A stretch of 64,000 bases of DNA, from assembly GCF_018332715.1 (NCBI RefSeq), contig NZ_BOQP01000011.1, positions 248,001 through 312,000 on the forward strand, read 5' to 3'. Shown piece after piece: positions 52,587 through 60,965 of this stretch. The position numbers and the translations under genes were made by a program. Under the pieces are notes generated by a model. The model did no database searches. It worked only from the letters and a program-made list of their open reading frames with translations, and was not told the origin of the DNA. The stretch comes from Winogradskya consettensis. GTDB taxonomy: Bacteria; Actinomycetota; Actinomycetes; Mycobacteriales; Micromonosporaceae. Position 1 is the stretch's first letter, and every line of letters starts with the position of its first letter.

Positions 52587-54095
52587 ATGAAGGGCGTAGC
52601 GGTGACTAGAGGACTGGGCGACGTCATACCCGCCCCGGGTGAGGTGCGGCCCGATACGGCCGCCGATTTCACCATCGATTCCGGCACGAGGATCAGCGCG
52701 GCAGCCGGCACGGAAGACGTGGCGGAGCATCTCGCCGCGGCGCTGCGCCCGGCAACCGGCTACGGCCTTCCCATCGGTGGTGCCGGCCTTGACGCCGGCG
52801 CGGTGACCTCGGGCGTTATCGCGCTGGTGGTTGACGCGGCGCTGGGCTCCGAGGCGTACCGGATGGAGATCTCACCGGGCGGAATCCTGCTGACCGGCGG
52901 TGACCCGGCAGGGGTTTTCTATGGTGTGCAGACGCTGCGGCAGCTGCTGCCCGCGGAGATCTACGCAGGCGTTCCGCAGCAGGTCACCTGGACGGTGCCC
53001 GGCGGGACCATCTCCGACCGGCCTCGATTCTCCTATCGAAGCGGCATGCTCGATGTGGCCCGGCACTTCTTCACGGTCGCCGAGGCCAAGTCCTATCTCG
53101 ACACCCTGGTCCAGTTCAAGATCAATCACCTGCACCTGCATCTCACCGATGACCAGGGCTGGCGCATCGAGATCGACAGCTGGCCCAAGCTCACCGCGAT
53201 CAGCGGCGGCGAGGGCACGGGTGTCGACGGCGTGGGCCCCGGCTTCTACACCAAAGCCGATTACTCCGAGCTGGTCGCGTACGCCGCGGCCCGCTTCGTG
53301 ACGATCGTGCCGGAGATCGACATGCCCGGGCACGTCAACGCGGCGCAGGTGGCATACCCGGAACTCACCACGGACGGCATCGCCCCCGAACCGCGTACCG
53401 ATGTCGAGGTCGGCTACTCGTCCCTGGTCGCCGCCAAGAAGGAGACGTACACGTTCGCCGACGACGTGCTGCGCGAGATCGCGGCGCTGACCCCGGGCCC
53501 GTACATCCACATCGGCGGCGACGAGGCGCTGGTCACGACGGCCGAGGACTACCGTACGTTCATCGAGCGCCTCCTGCCCCTGGTCGTGAAGCACGGCAAA
53601 CGCCCCCTGGGCTGGCACGAGATGGCATCGGCCGACCTGCCACCCACCACGATCGTCCAATACTGGCGGATCGAGGCCACCGACGACGGCACCGCCCGCG
53701 CCGCCGCAGCCGGCCACAAGGTCATCATGTCGCCGGCCGACCGCACCTACCTCGACATGAAGTACGCCGCGGACACCACTCCCGGCCTGGACTGGGCCGG
53801 CCTCGTCAGCATCGAGCAGGCATACGGCTGGGACCCCGCCGACCGCCTGCCCGGAGTAACCGAGGACTCCCTGCTCGGTGTCGAAGCCCCACTCTGGTCG
53901 GAAACCCTCCGCACCCTCGCCGACGCCCAGACGATGACCTTCCCGAGACTCCCGGCGATCGCCGAGATCGGCTGGTCACCCAGGGAAACCCACAACTGGG
54001 AATCCTTTCGCACCCGCCTCGCCGCCTGCGCCCCCCGCTGGCGAGCCCAGGGCGTCGCCTTCCACCCCGCCCCGGAAATCAACTGGCCGCACTAA
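52587..54095 (+). CDS. Beta-N-acetylhexosaminidase (GH20)
   Basis: This 502-residue protein has an N-terminal GH20b-like domain, VFYGVQTLRQLLP, then the catalytic TIM barrel: SGMLDVARHFFTV, HLHLHLTDDQGWRIEI, PEIDMPGHVNAA and IHIGGDEALV with the D312-E313 pair that holds substrate and protonates. C-terminal W residues (LWSETL, IAEIGWSPRE) line the pocket. It has no signal peptide, so it works inside the cell on chitobiose or wall-derived GlcNAc sugars. The start has only a weak ribosome site. Confidence 0.93.
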   Translation: MKGVAVTRGLGDVIPAPGEVRPDTAADFTIDSGTRISAAAGTEDVAEHLAAALRPATGYGLPIGGAGLDAGAVTSGVIALVVDAALGSEAYRMEISPGGILLTGGDPAGVFYGVQTLRQLLPAEIYAGVPQQVTWTVPGGTISDRPRFSYRSGMLDVARHFFTVAEAKSYLDTLVQFKINHLHLHLTDDQGWRIEIDSWPKLTAISGGEGTGVDGVGPGFYTKADYSELVAYAAARFVTIVPEIDMPGHVNAAQVAYPELTTDGIAPEPRTDVEVGYSSLVAAKKETYTFADDVLREIAALTPGPYIHIGGDEALVTTAEDYRTFIERLLPLVVKHGKRPLGWHEMASADLPPTTIVQYWRIEATDDGTARAAAAGHKVIMSPADRTYLDMKYAADTTPGLDWAGLVSIEQAYGWDPADRLPGVTEDSLLGVEAPLWSETLRTLADAQTMTFPRLPAIAEIGWSPRETHNWESFRTRLAACAPRWRAQGVAFHPAPEINWPH

Positions 54096-54193
54096 CCTCC
54101 GGCCCAGCCCACAACGGTCGCGGGCAGGCCTCCCGGCCTTCGGCAGCCCTGCCCGCACCCGCCCCGGCGGACCGTGCACAACCTTCGCCGGCA

Positions 54194-54304
54194 GCGGTGC
54201 GAAAGCAGTCGTGCCCCATGCCCGCGGGCTGCGGTGCGAAAGCAGCCGTGCCCCGTGCCCGCGGGCTGCGGTGCGAAAGCAGCTGTGCCCCATGTCCGCG
54301 GGCT
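54194..54304. repeat. 37-bp tandem repeat, three units
   Basis: Units at 54194-54230, 54231-54267 and 54268-54304 start GCGGTGCGAAAGCAG and end CCGCGGGCT. They differ at a few positions (C/T, G/A). A degenerate fourth start (GCGCGACAAAG) follows. Units are adjacent with no spacers, so this is not CRISPR. Confidence 0.9.
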
Positions 54305-54352
54305 GCGCGACAAAGTCCCGCCCACAACCTCACCCGCCGCAGGCACCGAACG

Positions 54353-54402
54353 TTAGGTTGTGGGCAATTAAGTTGTGCACAATTAAATTGCACACAACCT
54401 AA
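54353..54402. repeat. 50-bp near-palindrome, dispersed element copy 2
   Basis: TTAGGTTGTGGGCAATTAAG pairs imperfectly with its right half, which ends TGCACACAACCTAA. About 40 of its 46 shared positions equal the copy at 556-601, including GTTAGGTTGTG at the left and the TGCACA centre. AT-rich in a GC-rich region. Confidence 0.8.
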
Positions 54403-54551
54403 TCACCCGTCCGTGGCCGCCCCGCCGAAAATCTTCCTTAAATCTTGGCCACGGCCCGGGTGGCCGTCCGCCCAGCTCAGCCCGGCATCGACTGGATCAC
54501 GGACCGGACCGCGCCGGTGGAGCGCGGCGAACCCACCCCTACTCTTGCCGA

Positions 54552-56657
54552 GTGCAGAAGCTGGTGTGGACTTCGGCCACCGCGTTGGCCGGTTTTCTGG
54601 CGGTAGCGGTGCTGCAGCTGGCGCTGGTCGTCGTGCCGGTCCTGCTCGTGCTCTCGACGCTGCCCGATTCGGCGATCACGCGGATCGGGGTGCCCGTGTG
54701 CACGGCGACGGTGGGCGTGATGGCGTACGCGACCTGGCGTGCCCTGCACACCCGGCGTCCCGAGCCGGTCGGCATCCCCGTGACCAGGCAGGACGCCCCG
54801 GAGCTGTGGGCTCTGCTCGACGCCGCGGCGGCGGCTGCGGGCACTCGCGCGCCGGACCGCCTGACCATCGTGGCGGACGCGGTCGCGAAGCTGATCGAAC
54901 GAACCCGCTTCCTGGGCCTCGGCGGCGGCCCCCGCGACTTCTACCTCGGCCTGCCGCTGCTGCAGGCCTGGGACATCGAGCATCTGCAGGCGGTCACCGC
55001 CCACGAGCTCGGGCACTTCTCACCCCGCCTCGGCCGCCTGGCGCCGCTGGCCTGGCGAGGCCGCACGGCGGTCGCCCGGGTGGTGCCCCGCATCCCGCGT
55101 CGTAACCCGGCGGGCCCGCTCCTGCGGACGTACGCAAAGCTCTACCGTCGTCTGGACGCCCCGTTCAGCCGGGCCCAGGAGCTCCAGGCCGACCGCATCG
55201 CCGCGGAGTTCGCCGGGCCGGCCGCGGCAGCCGCTGTCCTGCGCGACCTGCCCGCGCTCGATGCGGTCCACCGTGTCTTCCACGCGGAATACCTCGGCCC
55301 CGGCTGGCAGGCCGGCCACGTCCCGGACGACGTCTTCGGCGGCTTCCTGCGGGTGTTGTCGGCCCGGGCGGACGAGATCGCGGTCCTGCGCAACCGCGAA
55401 CCGTCCGCGCCATCCACATGGGACAGCCATCCGCCCCGCCAGGAACGCCTCGCCGCACTGGCCCTGCTCGCCACGCCGCCGGCTCAGCCCGGGTCCGCGC
55501 CGGTGGCAGACACAGGCTCCGCGGAATCCAGCGTGGCGGCCCCGGTCGGCGCCGAGACGGCAGCAGCCGGTGTGGGTGCGTCTGTCGGCGACCGGTCGGA
55601 GGGCTCGACGGAGTCATCCGCGACAGCTGCCGCCCAGCCGGTCGAATCGGCGGCTGGTTCCGTTGCCGTCGCCGACCGCGCCGAGGCATCCTCCGACACC
55701 GGCGAAGCACCCGCACCCGCCACCGAAGAGAAGCCCACGACGGTCCCTGCCCCGGATGCGGGCCGTTCGGCCGGCCCGGCGCTTACTCTCGTTCCCGATC
55801 TCCCCGGACTGGGCCGCGCGCTGCAGCAGGTCGCGTACCCGCCGCAGGGCCGCACCCGTGTCGGCTGGGACGAGTTCTTCGGCGCGGCGCGTACGGGCGA
55901 GATGCAGCGGGAGGCCGATGCCGCGCTGGCGACCCTCACCCGGGTTGCGGAAAGCCCGGTGACCAACGCCGCCGACGTCCTGGATCTCGCCGCTGACGGC
56001 CGGCTGCGCAAGATCGCCGAGTCCGTGTTCGCCGGTCTCACCCCTGATGAGACCACCCTTCGAGTGAACGAGCTGGTCAACCTTCTGATCGCCCTGGCTG
56101 CGCTGCGCAGTGGGGCGGCTCGCTGGAGGCACAGCTGGACGGGTACGGCTGAACTGGTCTCCGTCGACGGATCGCATCTCGATCTCGGGGCGCTGGCCGC
56201 GCTCGCCATCGACCCGGCGACCGTGGGCAGTGCGCGCGAGCGGCTGACCCAGCTCGGCATCGATGTCTCGGCGGGCCCGTCCGCGGATGCGCTGCCCGCC
56301 CGGCCCGAAGTTGTCGGCGGGGTCGTCAACCTGGTCGTCGACGGTTCGCGGACCGATGTGCTGATCGTCGACACCGGGCTGTTGCTCGTGCCGGGGTTGC
56401 CGCGTTCGCAGAACGGGTCGGCAAAACGGCGGCTCGCCCGGATCGCCGCCGAGGACCCGGCGCGGCGGGAGTCCGACACGCGGTTCGTCGCGTACGCCGA
56501 TGTGGTGAATGCGACCCAGGTGAAGCGCCGGAGCTGGGCCTTGAACCTGCGTGACGGGGCCGCGTTGAATGTCCGCAGTGCCCTGGATTCTGATGAGTTG
56601 CCAGGCGGTTGGGCAGCGCTGGACAACGCCGTGGAGTTCCTGTCGCGTACCAGGTAG
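54552..56657 (+). CDS. M48-family membrane metallopeptidase with long low-complexity insert
   Basis: GTG start. The 701-residue protein has two N-terminal membrane helices (about 8-35, 42-62) and then the zinc site HELGH (H151-E152-H155), with the third ligand in QELQADRIAAEF (E210), as in HtpX/Ste24-type peptidases. Residues about 310-405 are a Ser/Ala/Pro/Glu-rich disordered insert. The C-terminal 300 residues form an uncharacterised helical/beta domain (GWDEFFGAARTGEMQREADA, VLIVDTGLLLVPGLPR). Such proteins act in membrane protein quality control. Confidence 0.88.
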   Translation: MQKLVWTSATALAGFLAVAVLQLALVVVPVLLVLSTLPDSAITRIGVPVCTATVGVMAYATWRALHTRRPEPVGIPVTRQDAPELWALLDAAAAAAGTRAPDRLTIVADAVAKLIERTRFLGLGGGPRDFYLGLPLLQAWDIEHLQAVTAHELGHFSPRLGRLAPLAWRGRTAVARVVPRIPRRNPAGPLLRTYAKLYRRLDAPFSRAQELQADRIAAEFAGPAAAAAVLRDLPALDAVHRVFHAEYLGPGWQAGHVPDDVFGGFLRVLSARADEIAVLRNREPSAPSTWDSHPPRQERLAALALLATPPAQPGSAPVADTGSAESSVAAPVGAETAAAGVGASVGDRSEGSTESSATAAAQPVESAAGSVAVADRAEASSDTGEAPAPATEEKPTTVPAPDAGRSAGPALTLVPDLPGLGRALQQVAYPPQGRTRVGWDEFFGAARTGEMQREADAALATLTRVAESPVTNAADVLDLAADGRLRKIAESVFAGLTPDETTLRVNELVNLLIALAALRSGAARWRHSWTGTAELVSVDGSHLDLGALAALAIDPATVGSARERLTQLGIDVSAGPSADALPARPEVVGGVVNLVVDGSRTDVLIVDTGLLLVPGLPRSQNGSAKRRLARIAAEDPARRESDTRFVAYADVVNATQVKRRSWALNLRDGAALNVRSALDSDELPGGWAALDNAVEFLSRTR

Positions 56658-56856
56658 TCATGATCCTAGTGAACTGTTGTGCTCCCTCGTCCGTGGTGCT
56701 GCGTAGACGGGTCGTGTCGCCGACTATTTAGTAGTCGATGCGTCACGTCACGTCACAATGGCAGCAGGCGAGATTCGCTTTACGTTCGCGGAATATGGGT
56801 AGAAGTACCCCCGCGTGTGAAGCGATGATTGTCGTAACACGGGGGGAGGGGGCGTC

Positions 56857-57375
56857 GTGGAACGGGGACCCTTGGCGCTCTTCGGAGCATTGGTCGCAGT
56901 CGGTCTGGGGCCGGCTATGTGGCTGGGCGCGCAGTTCGGCGAGTCGACGCTGACGCCGCAGCGCCCACCGGCGGTGACCAGAGTTCAGCAGAACGAGATT
57001 GTGCCGCCGGGGCAGGGCGGCGAGGGCGCGGGCATCACGCCGAGCGACCCGGCCGAAATCATCCACACCGACCCCGCGGCCGACCCGGCGCCGCAGAAGC
57101 ACAAGCCCCGGGTGACGATTCCGTCCACCGAGGACAACAACGACGAGTACACCGGCGCAGGCGGCGGGGACGACCCGACGACCACGCCCGCGACGCCGTC
57201 GTCGTCTCCTTCCGCCGACCCGGAACCGAGCGAGACCTCCGACGACCCGGACACCCCGCCGACCGACGAGCCCACCGACCCCGAGACCGACCCGACCGAT
57301 GAGACCTCCGACCCGCCCAGCGGCCCGGAAGTCCCGACCACGAACGTGACCACCCAGTCCGTGGTCAACGACTGA
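56857..57375 (+). CDS. Secreted/anchored acidic Pro-Thr-rich protein
   Basis: GTG start after a very strong GGGGGAGGGGG site. The 172-residue protein has an N-terminal hydrophobic segment (LALFGALVAVGLGPAMWLGA) that could be a signal anchor. The rest is disordered and rich in Asp, Pro, Thr and Glu (TDEPTDPETDPTDETSDPP). No fold or family is recognised. It ends overlapping the WYL regulator's end by 11 bases. Confidence 0.6.
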   Translation: MERGPLALFGALVAVGLGPAMWLGAQFGESTLTPQRPPAVTRVQQNEIVPPGQGGEGAGITPSDPAEIIHTDPAADPAPQKHKPRVTIPSTEDNNDEYTGAGGGDDPTTTPATPSSSPSADPEPSETSDDPDTPPTDEPTDPETDPTDETSDPPSGPEVPTTNVTTQSVVND

Positions 57376-58342
57376 GATATATGGCGCCGAGGCCCTCGGC
57401 GGTTGCCGCGAAGAGTGAACGCAGCTCGGGCGGTGCCAGCACTTCGGCCTCGGCGCCGAGTTTGAGCAGTTCGATGTGCCCGTGCCGCATCGACTCGATG
57501 GGCACCGTCGTCGTGAGCCAGCCGTTCTCATCGGGCTCCGACGCCGATGTCTGCGCCACCCGGGTCATCTCCGGCGGAAACACGAACGGCATCCGGGCGA
57601 GCGCGGACGACGTCATCCGTACGGTCGTGACTCCTGTGTAGACACCCCGCTCGTACCTGTCGGTCCACTCCTGCCAGAAACCCGCCAGATCGAAACCCGC
57701 GGGCCGCAGGGCCGGTTCGTCGCGCACGCTCGCATCAAGGATGTTCACCACTCGGTACGCCGTGACGCGCTCGCCTGACAACGCGACCAGATACCAGCGC
57801 CCCGCCTTGAGAACCACCCCCAGGGGCGAGAGTGTCCGGGTCACCTCCCGGGGCGCCTTCCACCGGCGGTACCTGACATCGAGTTGCCGTTCCCGCCACA
57901 CCGCGTCCGCCACAGCGGCCAGGTGCGGGGTCGACTCACCGACGCGGAACCAGCCGGGGGCGTCGAGGTGGAAGCGGTCGCGGACCCGATCCGCACGGTC
58001 GGCCAGTTCACCCGGCAGCGACGCGCGAAGTTTGAGCTCCGCGGCGGCCAGCATCGAACCCAGGCCGAGTTCGGCGGCCGGGCCCGGCACCCCGGAGAGG
58101 AAGAGTGTGCTCGCCTCACCCTCGGTGAGCCCGGTCAGCCGGGTGTGATAGCCGTCCAGGAGCTGATAACCACCGGCAGGGCCGCGGTCGGCGTAGACCG
58201 GAACCCCGGAAGCGCCGAGTGACTCGACGTCGCGGTAGACCGTCCGGATGGAGACCTCGAGCTCGTCGGCCAGCGCGCGGGCCGTCATCCGGCCGCGGGT
58301 CTGCAGCAGAAGCAGAAGGGAGACCAGGCGGGATGCGCGCAC
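57365..58342 (-). CDS. WYL-domain transcriptional regulator (YafY-like)
   Basis: This 325-residue regulator has an N-terminal HTH_11 domain (LEVSIRTVYRDVESLGASGV) and a WYL domain with VLKAGRWYLVALSGERVTAY and RVVNIL. It is a second family member in the window (see 45982-46938). Its target is unknown. Confidence 0.92.
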   Translation of the reverse strand: MRASRLVSLLLLLQTRGRMTARALADELEVSIRTVYRDVESLGASGVPVYADRGPAGGYQLLDGYHTRLTGLTEGEASTLFLSGVPGPAAELGLGSMLAAAELKLRASLPGELADRADRVRDRFHLDAPGWFRVGESTPHLAAVADAVWRERQLDVRYRRWKAPREVTRTLSPLGVVLKAGRWYLVALSGERVTAYRVVNILDASVRDEPALRPAGFDLAGFWQEWTDRYERGVYTGVTTVRMTSSALARMPFVFPPEMTRVAQTSASEPDENGWLTTTVPIESMRHGHIELLKLGAEAEVLAPPELRSLFAATAEGLGAIYLSR

Positions 58343-58380
58343 CCACCCAGTCTCCCAGTGCCAGCTTGTTCAGCGAACCT

Positions 58381-59799
58381 TCAGAGGCCCAGGATCCGGT
58401 TGAGGATGTCCCGGTATCCGCGGAGCTGCACGCGCAGCGCCTCGGTGTCATCGCTCTCGCCGGCGAGGCCGTCCTTGCGGGCTTTCAGGCTCGCGGTCAG
58501 CTTCTCGACGGCCTCTTCGACCATCTTGGCGGCGTCCTCGGTAGCTTCCTTCGGGCTGTCGACGAAGCGCAGTTGCACGTCGCGCCACCGCTCCTTGAGC
58601 CCGGCCGCGTCCTCGGCCTTGAAGAACGTGTCAGGCTCCCCGGCGGAAGCGGAAGTGGAAGCGGCCGCCGGCGTAGCCGTCGAGGCGCCGACCGGAACCG
58701 GCACCACCGCGGGCGTCTCGACGGCCTCGTCGTTGACGGGGGTGGTGTCGTCGGCTGCGGTACCGACGTGCGCGGGCTCGGCCACGATCGGCTCGTCGAG
58801 GCCCGGGTTCTCGTCGGTGGGGTTCTCGTCGGTCTTGTTCCGCAGATCGGTCACGCCGGCCACCTCATCGCTCTTGTCGGTCTCGTCGGCCACAACAGCC
58901 GTCCCGGTGACATCCTCGTCGGCCTTGCCGTCCCCGTCGATGTCGTGCGCGCCGACCGACGCGGTATCGGTGGCGTGCACGCCATCAACGTCGTGCGTGC
59001 CGGCGGTGTCATGCACGCCGTCGACGTCGGTGTCGTCCTCGTCGGCCGCGTGGTGCTTGCCGTCGGCGAGGTCGGTCGTGCCGTCATAGTCGGAGTCGGA
59101 GTCGGAGTCGCTGACAGCGTCGTACTTGTTGTCAGGGGTGGAGCCGAACGCCTCATCGGTGGGCGACGTGAGCGCGTCGCCGGTCGGGGCGAGCGGCTCG
59201 TCGGTGACCGGGTCGACGGCCTCCGGGTCCTTGAACGTGCCCTCGTCCTTGAGGTCTGCGTCGGTGTCGAACTTCGCGGTCGGCTCGTCGGGCTCGTCCA
59301 GCGGCACGTCCACGACCTCGTCGTCGTGCGTCTTGTCGCGGGTGTCGTCCCCGGCATACCCGGTGGGCAGGGCGGTGGTGGCGTCCGGGTCGTCGGCGGT
59401 TGCTGAGCTTCCGGCGTACGTCGTGGTGTTGCTCTCGGAAGGCTGCTCGACCACGACGGCCCTGTCGGTCGTCTCCGGGGTCTCCCACCGCTCGGTCGGG
59501 GAATCGGAACCGACCGTGCCCCACGGGGTCTGGTGGGTGCCCGTCTCGTGCGCCTGGGTGCGGTCCGGGTCGTCGTCCAGGCCGGTCTCGTCGCGACTGT
59601 CGGTACGGGTGCCGTTGTCAGCGTCGGCGGCGTTGTCGGCGGGGGTGGACCAGGGAGACGGCGGCCGCTGGCCCGGCACGGCTACGGGCTCGGACTGGAC
59701 CCGGGCGGACTGCTCATCCGCCGCCCGCTCATCTGCGGCGCGGTCCTCGGTGGCTTGATCGTCGCTCGCCTCGCGGGCGTCGTTGGAGAAGAAACGCAT
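58381..59799 (-). CDS. Acidic, mostly disordered protein with C-terminal FVDSP domain
   Basis: The 472-residue protein is Asp/Glu/Thr-rich without signal or membrane segment for its first 380 residues. It includes Asp-rich runs such as DSDSDSDYDGTTD and DIDGDGKADEDV that resemble thrombospondin-3/EF-hand calcium loops. The last 85 residues form a helical domain, RWRDVQLRFVDSP to YRDILNRILGL, clearly shared with the next gene (59811-60455). I do not recognise the family. It is co-transcribed with that gene, 11 bases downstream. Confidence 0.75.
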   Translation of the reverse strand: MRFFSNDAREASDDQATEDRAADERAADEQSARVQSEPVAVPGQRPPSPWSTPADNAADADNGTRTDSRDETGLDDDPDRTQAHETGTHQTPWGTVGSDSPTERWETPETTDRAVVVEQPSESNTTTYAGSSATADDPDATTALPTGYAGDDTRDKTHDDEVVDVPLDEPDEPTAKFDTDADLKDEGTFKDPEAVDPVTDEPLAPTGDALTSPTDEAFGSTPDNKYDAVSDSDSDSDYDGTTDLADGKHHAADEDDTDVDGVHDTAGTHDVDGVHATDTASVGAHDIDGDGKADEDVTGTAVVADETDKSDEVAGVTDLRNKTDENPTDENPGLDEPIVAEPAHVGTAADDTTPVNDEAVETPAVVPVPVGASTATPAAASTSASAGEPDTFFKAEDAAGLKERWRDVQLRFVDSPKEATEDAAKMVEEAVEKLTASLKARKDGLAGESDDTEALRVQLRGYRDILNRILGL

Positions 59800-59810
59800 C
59801 GTCGGACTCC

Positions 59811-60455
59811 TCAGCGGCTCGTGGCGTCGGGACGGGAGCCCGCGACGTCGGTGTCGTGGTCGTTGATCTTCGGGGACGGGACCTTCGGTTCGCTGTCGGG
59901 GGCAACGGCGCCCTCGGAGCGGACGGGGTTCTCACCGAGCAGGTCGGCGAAGAGCGCGCGGTAGTGCACGAGCGCCTGGCGAAGGTCCTCGGTCTCGATC
60001 TCGCCGGTCTTGCTGCGTTCGCTGATCGCGTGGGCGTCGCGGTAGTGCTCGAGCGTCGTGGCGTGCTGCACCGAGAGGTTGGCGAGCTGGTCGTCGTAGT
60101 CGCCGACCGGGTAACCACGCTCGGCGATCAGGCGGGTGACGAGCTCGTCGGCGGTCGAGACGGCCTCCGCCGGGGAGTCCACGAAGTCGATCTGGACTTC
60201 TTCCCAGGCCACGGAGTAGCGCGCCTTCGACTCCGCCGAGAGCGCCTTGAGCTCGAACTGGGCGACGCGCTTCTGCCGCTCCACCAGCTCACGCTCGCCG
60301 GCCGCCCGGCTGTCGGAGTCGCCGACGACCCGGTCGTACTCGGGGCCGAACTTGTTCTGCAGTTGCTTGCGGCGCGACGCGCGCACACCGAACACGATGG
60401 CGGCGATCACCAGCAGCACCACGACAATGAGAATGACAACGAGTGTGGGGGACAT
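59811..60455 (-). CDS. Membrane-anchored protein with FVDSP domain
   Basis: ATG after a strong AAGGAGGAGG site. The 214-residue protein has one N-terminal helix (VVILIVVVLLVIAAIVFGV), a basic juxtamembrane region, a short coiled segment, then the same domain as the neighbour: AWEEVQIDFVDSPAEA, and at the end ETEDLRQALVHYRALFADLL. The C-terminal tail is polar. It resembles a type of actinobacterial protein of unknown function. Confidence 0.78.
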   Translation of the reverse strand: MSPTLVVILIVVVLLVIAAIVFGVRASRRKQLQNKFGPEYDRVVGDSDSRAAGERELVERQKRVAQFELKALSAESKARYSVAWEEVQIDFVDSPAEAVSTADELVTRLIAERGYPVGDYDDQLANLSVQHATTLEHYRDAHAISERSKTGEIETEDLRQALVHYRALFADLLGENPVRSEGAVAPDSEPKVPSPKINDHDTDVAGSRPDATSR

Positions 60456-60591
60456 CGGCCTCCTCCTTCTTCACCCGCTGTTATGCCCACCCAACCAGGG
60501 TCATCAATCCGATTCGAGCCTGTGAGGTGAAATCCCTCCGACCGAGGCTCGTAAACTTGACTCATTCCAGAAATCTCCGTTGGCTCGGGAC

Positions 60592-60779
60592 ATGACGAAC
60601 CCGGAATCCAAGCCGGTACTGACCACCCGTCAGGGCACCCGGTCCACGACAACGCCCAGCAGCGCACGGTCGGGACCCGAGGCCAAGCTTTCCAGATCAA
60701 ATGGCCGGTACGCCCGGTCGATGCACATGCTGACGCCGTCGGCGAGGCCATGCTGATCAAGAGGGGCGTCGCCGTCTGA
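60592..60779 (+). pseudogene. Catalase N-terminal remnant, frameshifted
   Basis: From ATG 60592 the frame reads SKPVLTTRQG, then loses one base; in the third frame it continues HPVHDNAQQRTVGTRG. Together these match the N-terminal arm of heme catalases (TTRxGHPVxDNxxxxTVGxRG). A further 27 codons without resemblance follow to a TGA at 60777, and no heme-binding part remains. It is a decayed gene cut to its first 35 or so codons. Confidence 0.7.
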
Positions 60780-60807
60780 TCAACGGTCAGTCAGCTTGGC
60801 GTCACCG

Positions 60808-60841
60808 CAGCCCCCGGGTTTTGAGGTCGGGGGCTGTTTGT
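60808..60841 (+). terminator. Rho-independent terminator
   Basis: Stem CAGCCCCCG paired with CGGGGGCTG around an 11-base loop, followed by TTTGT on the plus strand. It lies 30 bases after the catalase remnant, whose transcription it once ended, and insulates the sensor kinase gene downstream. Confidence 0.8.
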
Positions 60842-60965
60842 CGTGCCTTTGTCCACAGGGGCGGTGGCTGCGGTCGCCGCGATTACGTATCCTCGCCAGG
60901 GCGTGCGCTCCTCATAGACATATGTTGACGCGTGCGTTGTCCTGCACCCCCTCGGGCGGAGTCTG

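Larger units (their letters stand above)
54096..54551. other. 456-base gene-free stretch with repeats
   Basis: This gap between the GH20 gene and the M48 peptidase gene holds a 37-bp tandem triplicate (54194-54304) and a 50-bp near-palindrome (54353-54402). I see no other gene. The last 150 bases are of ordinary composition and probably hold the promoter of the peptidase gene. Confidence 0.7.

Noticed and set aside
60515..60551. Hairpin CGAGCCT ... AGGCTCG upstream of the catalase remnant
   Set aside because: Seven-base arms with a 23-base loop are too weak to call a terminator or operator.
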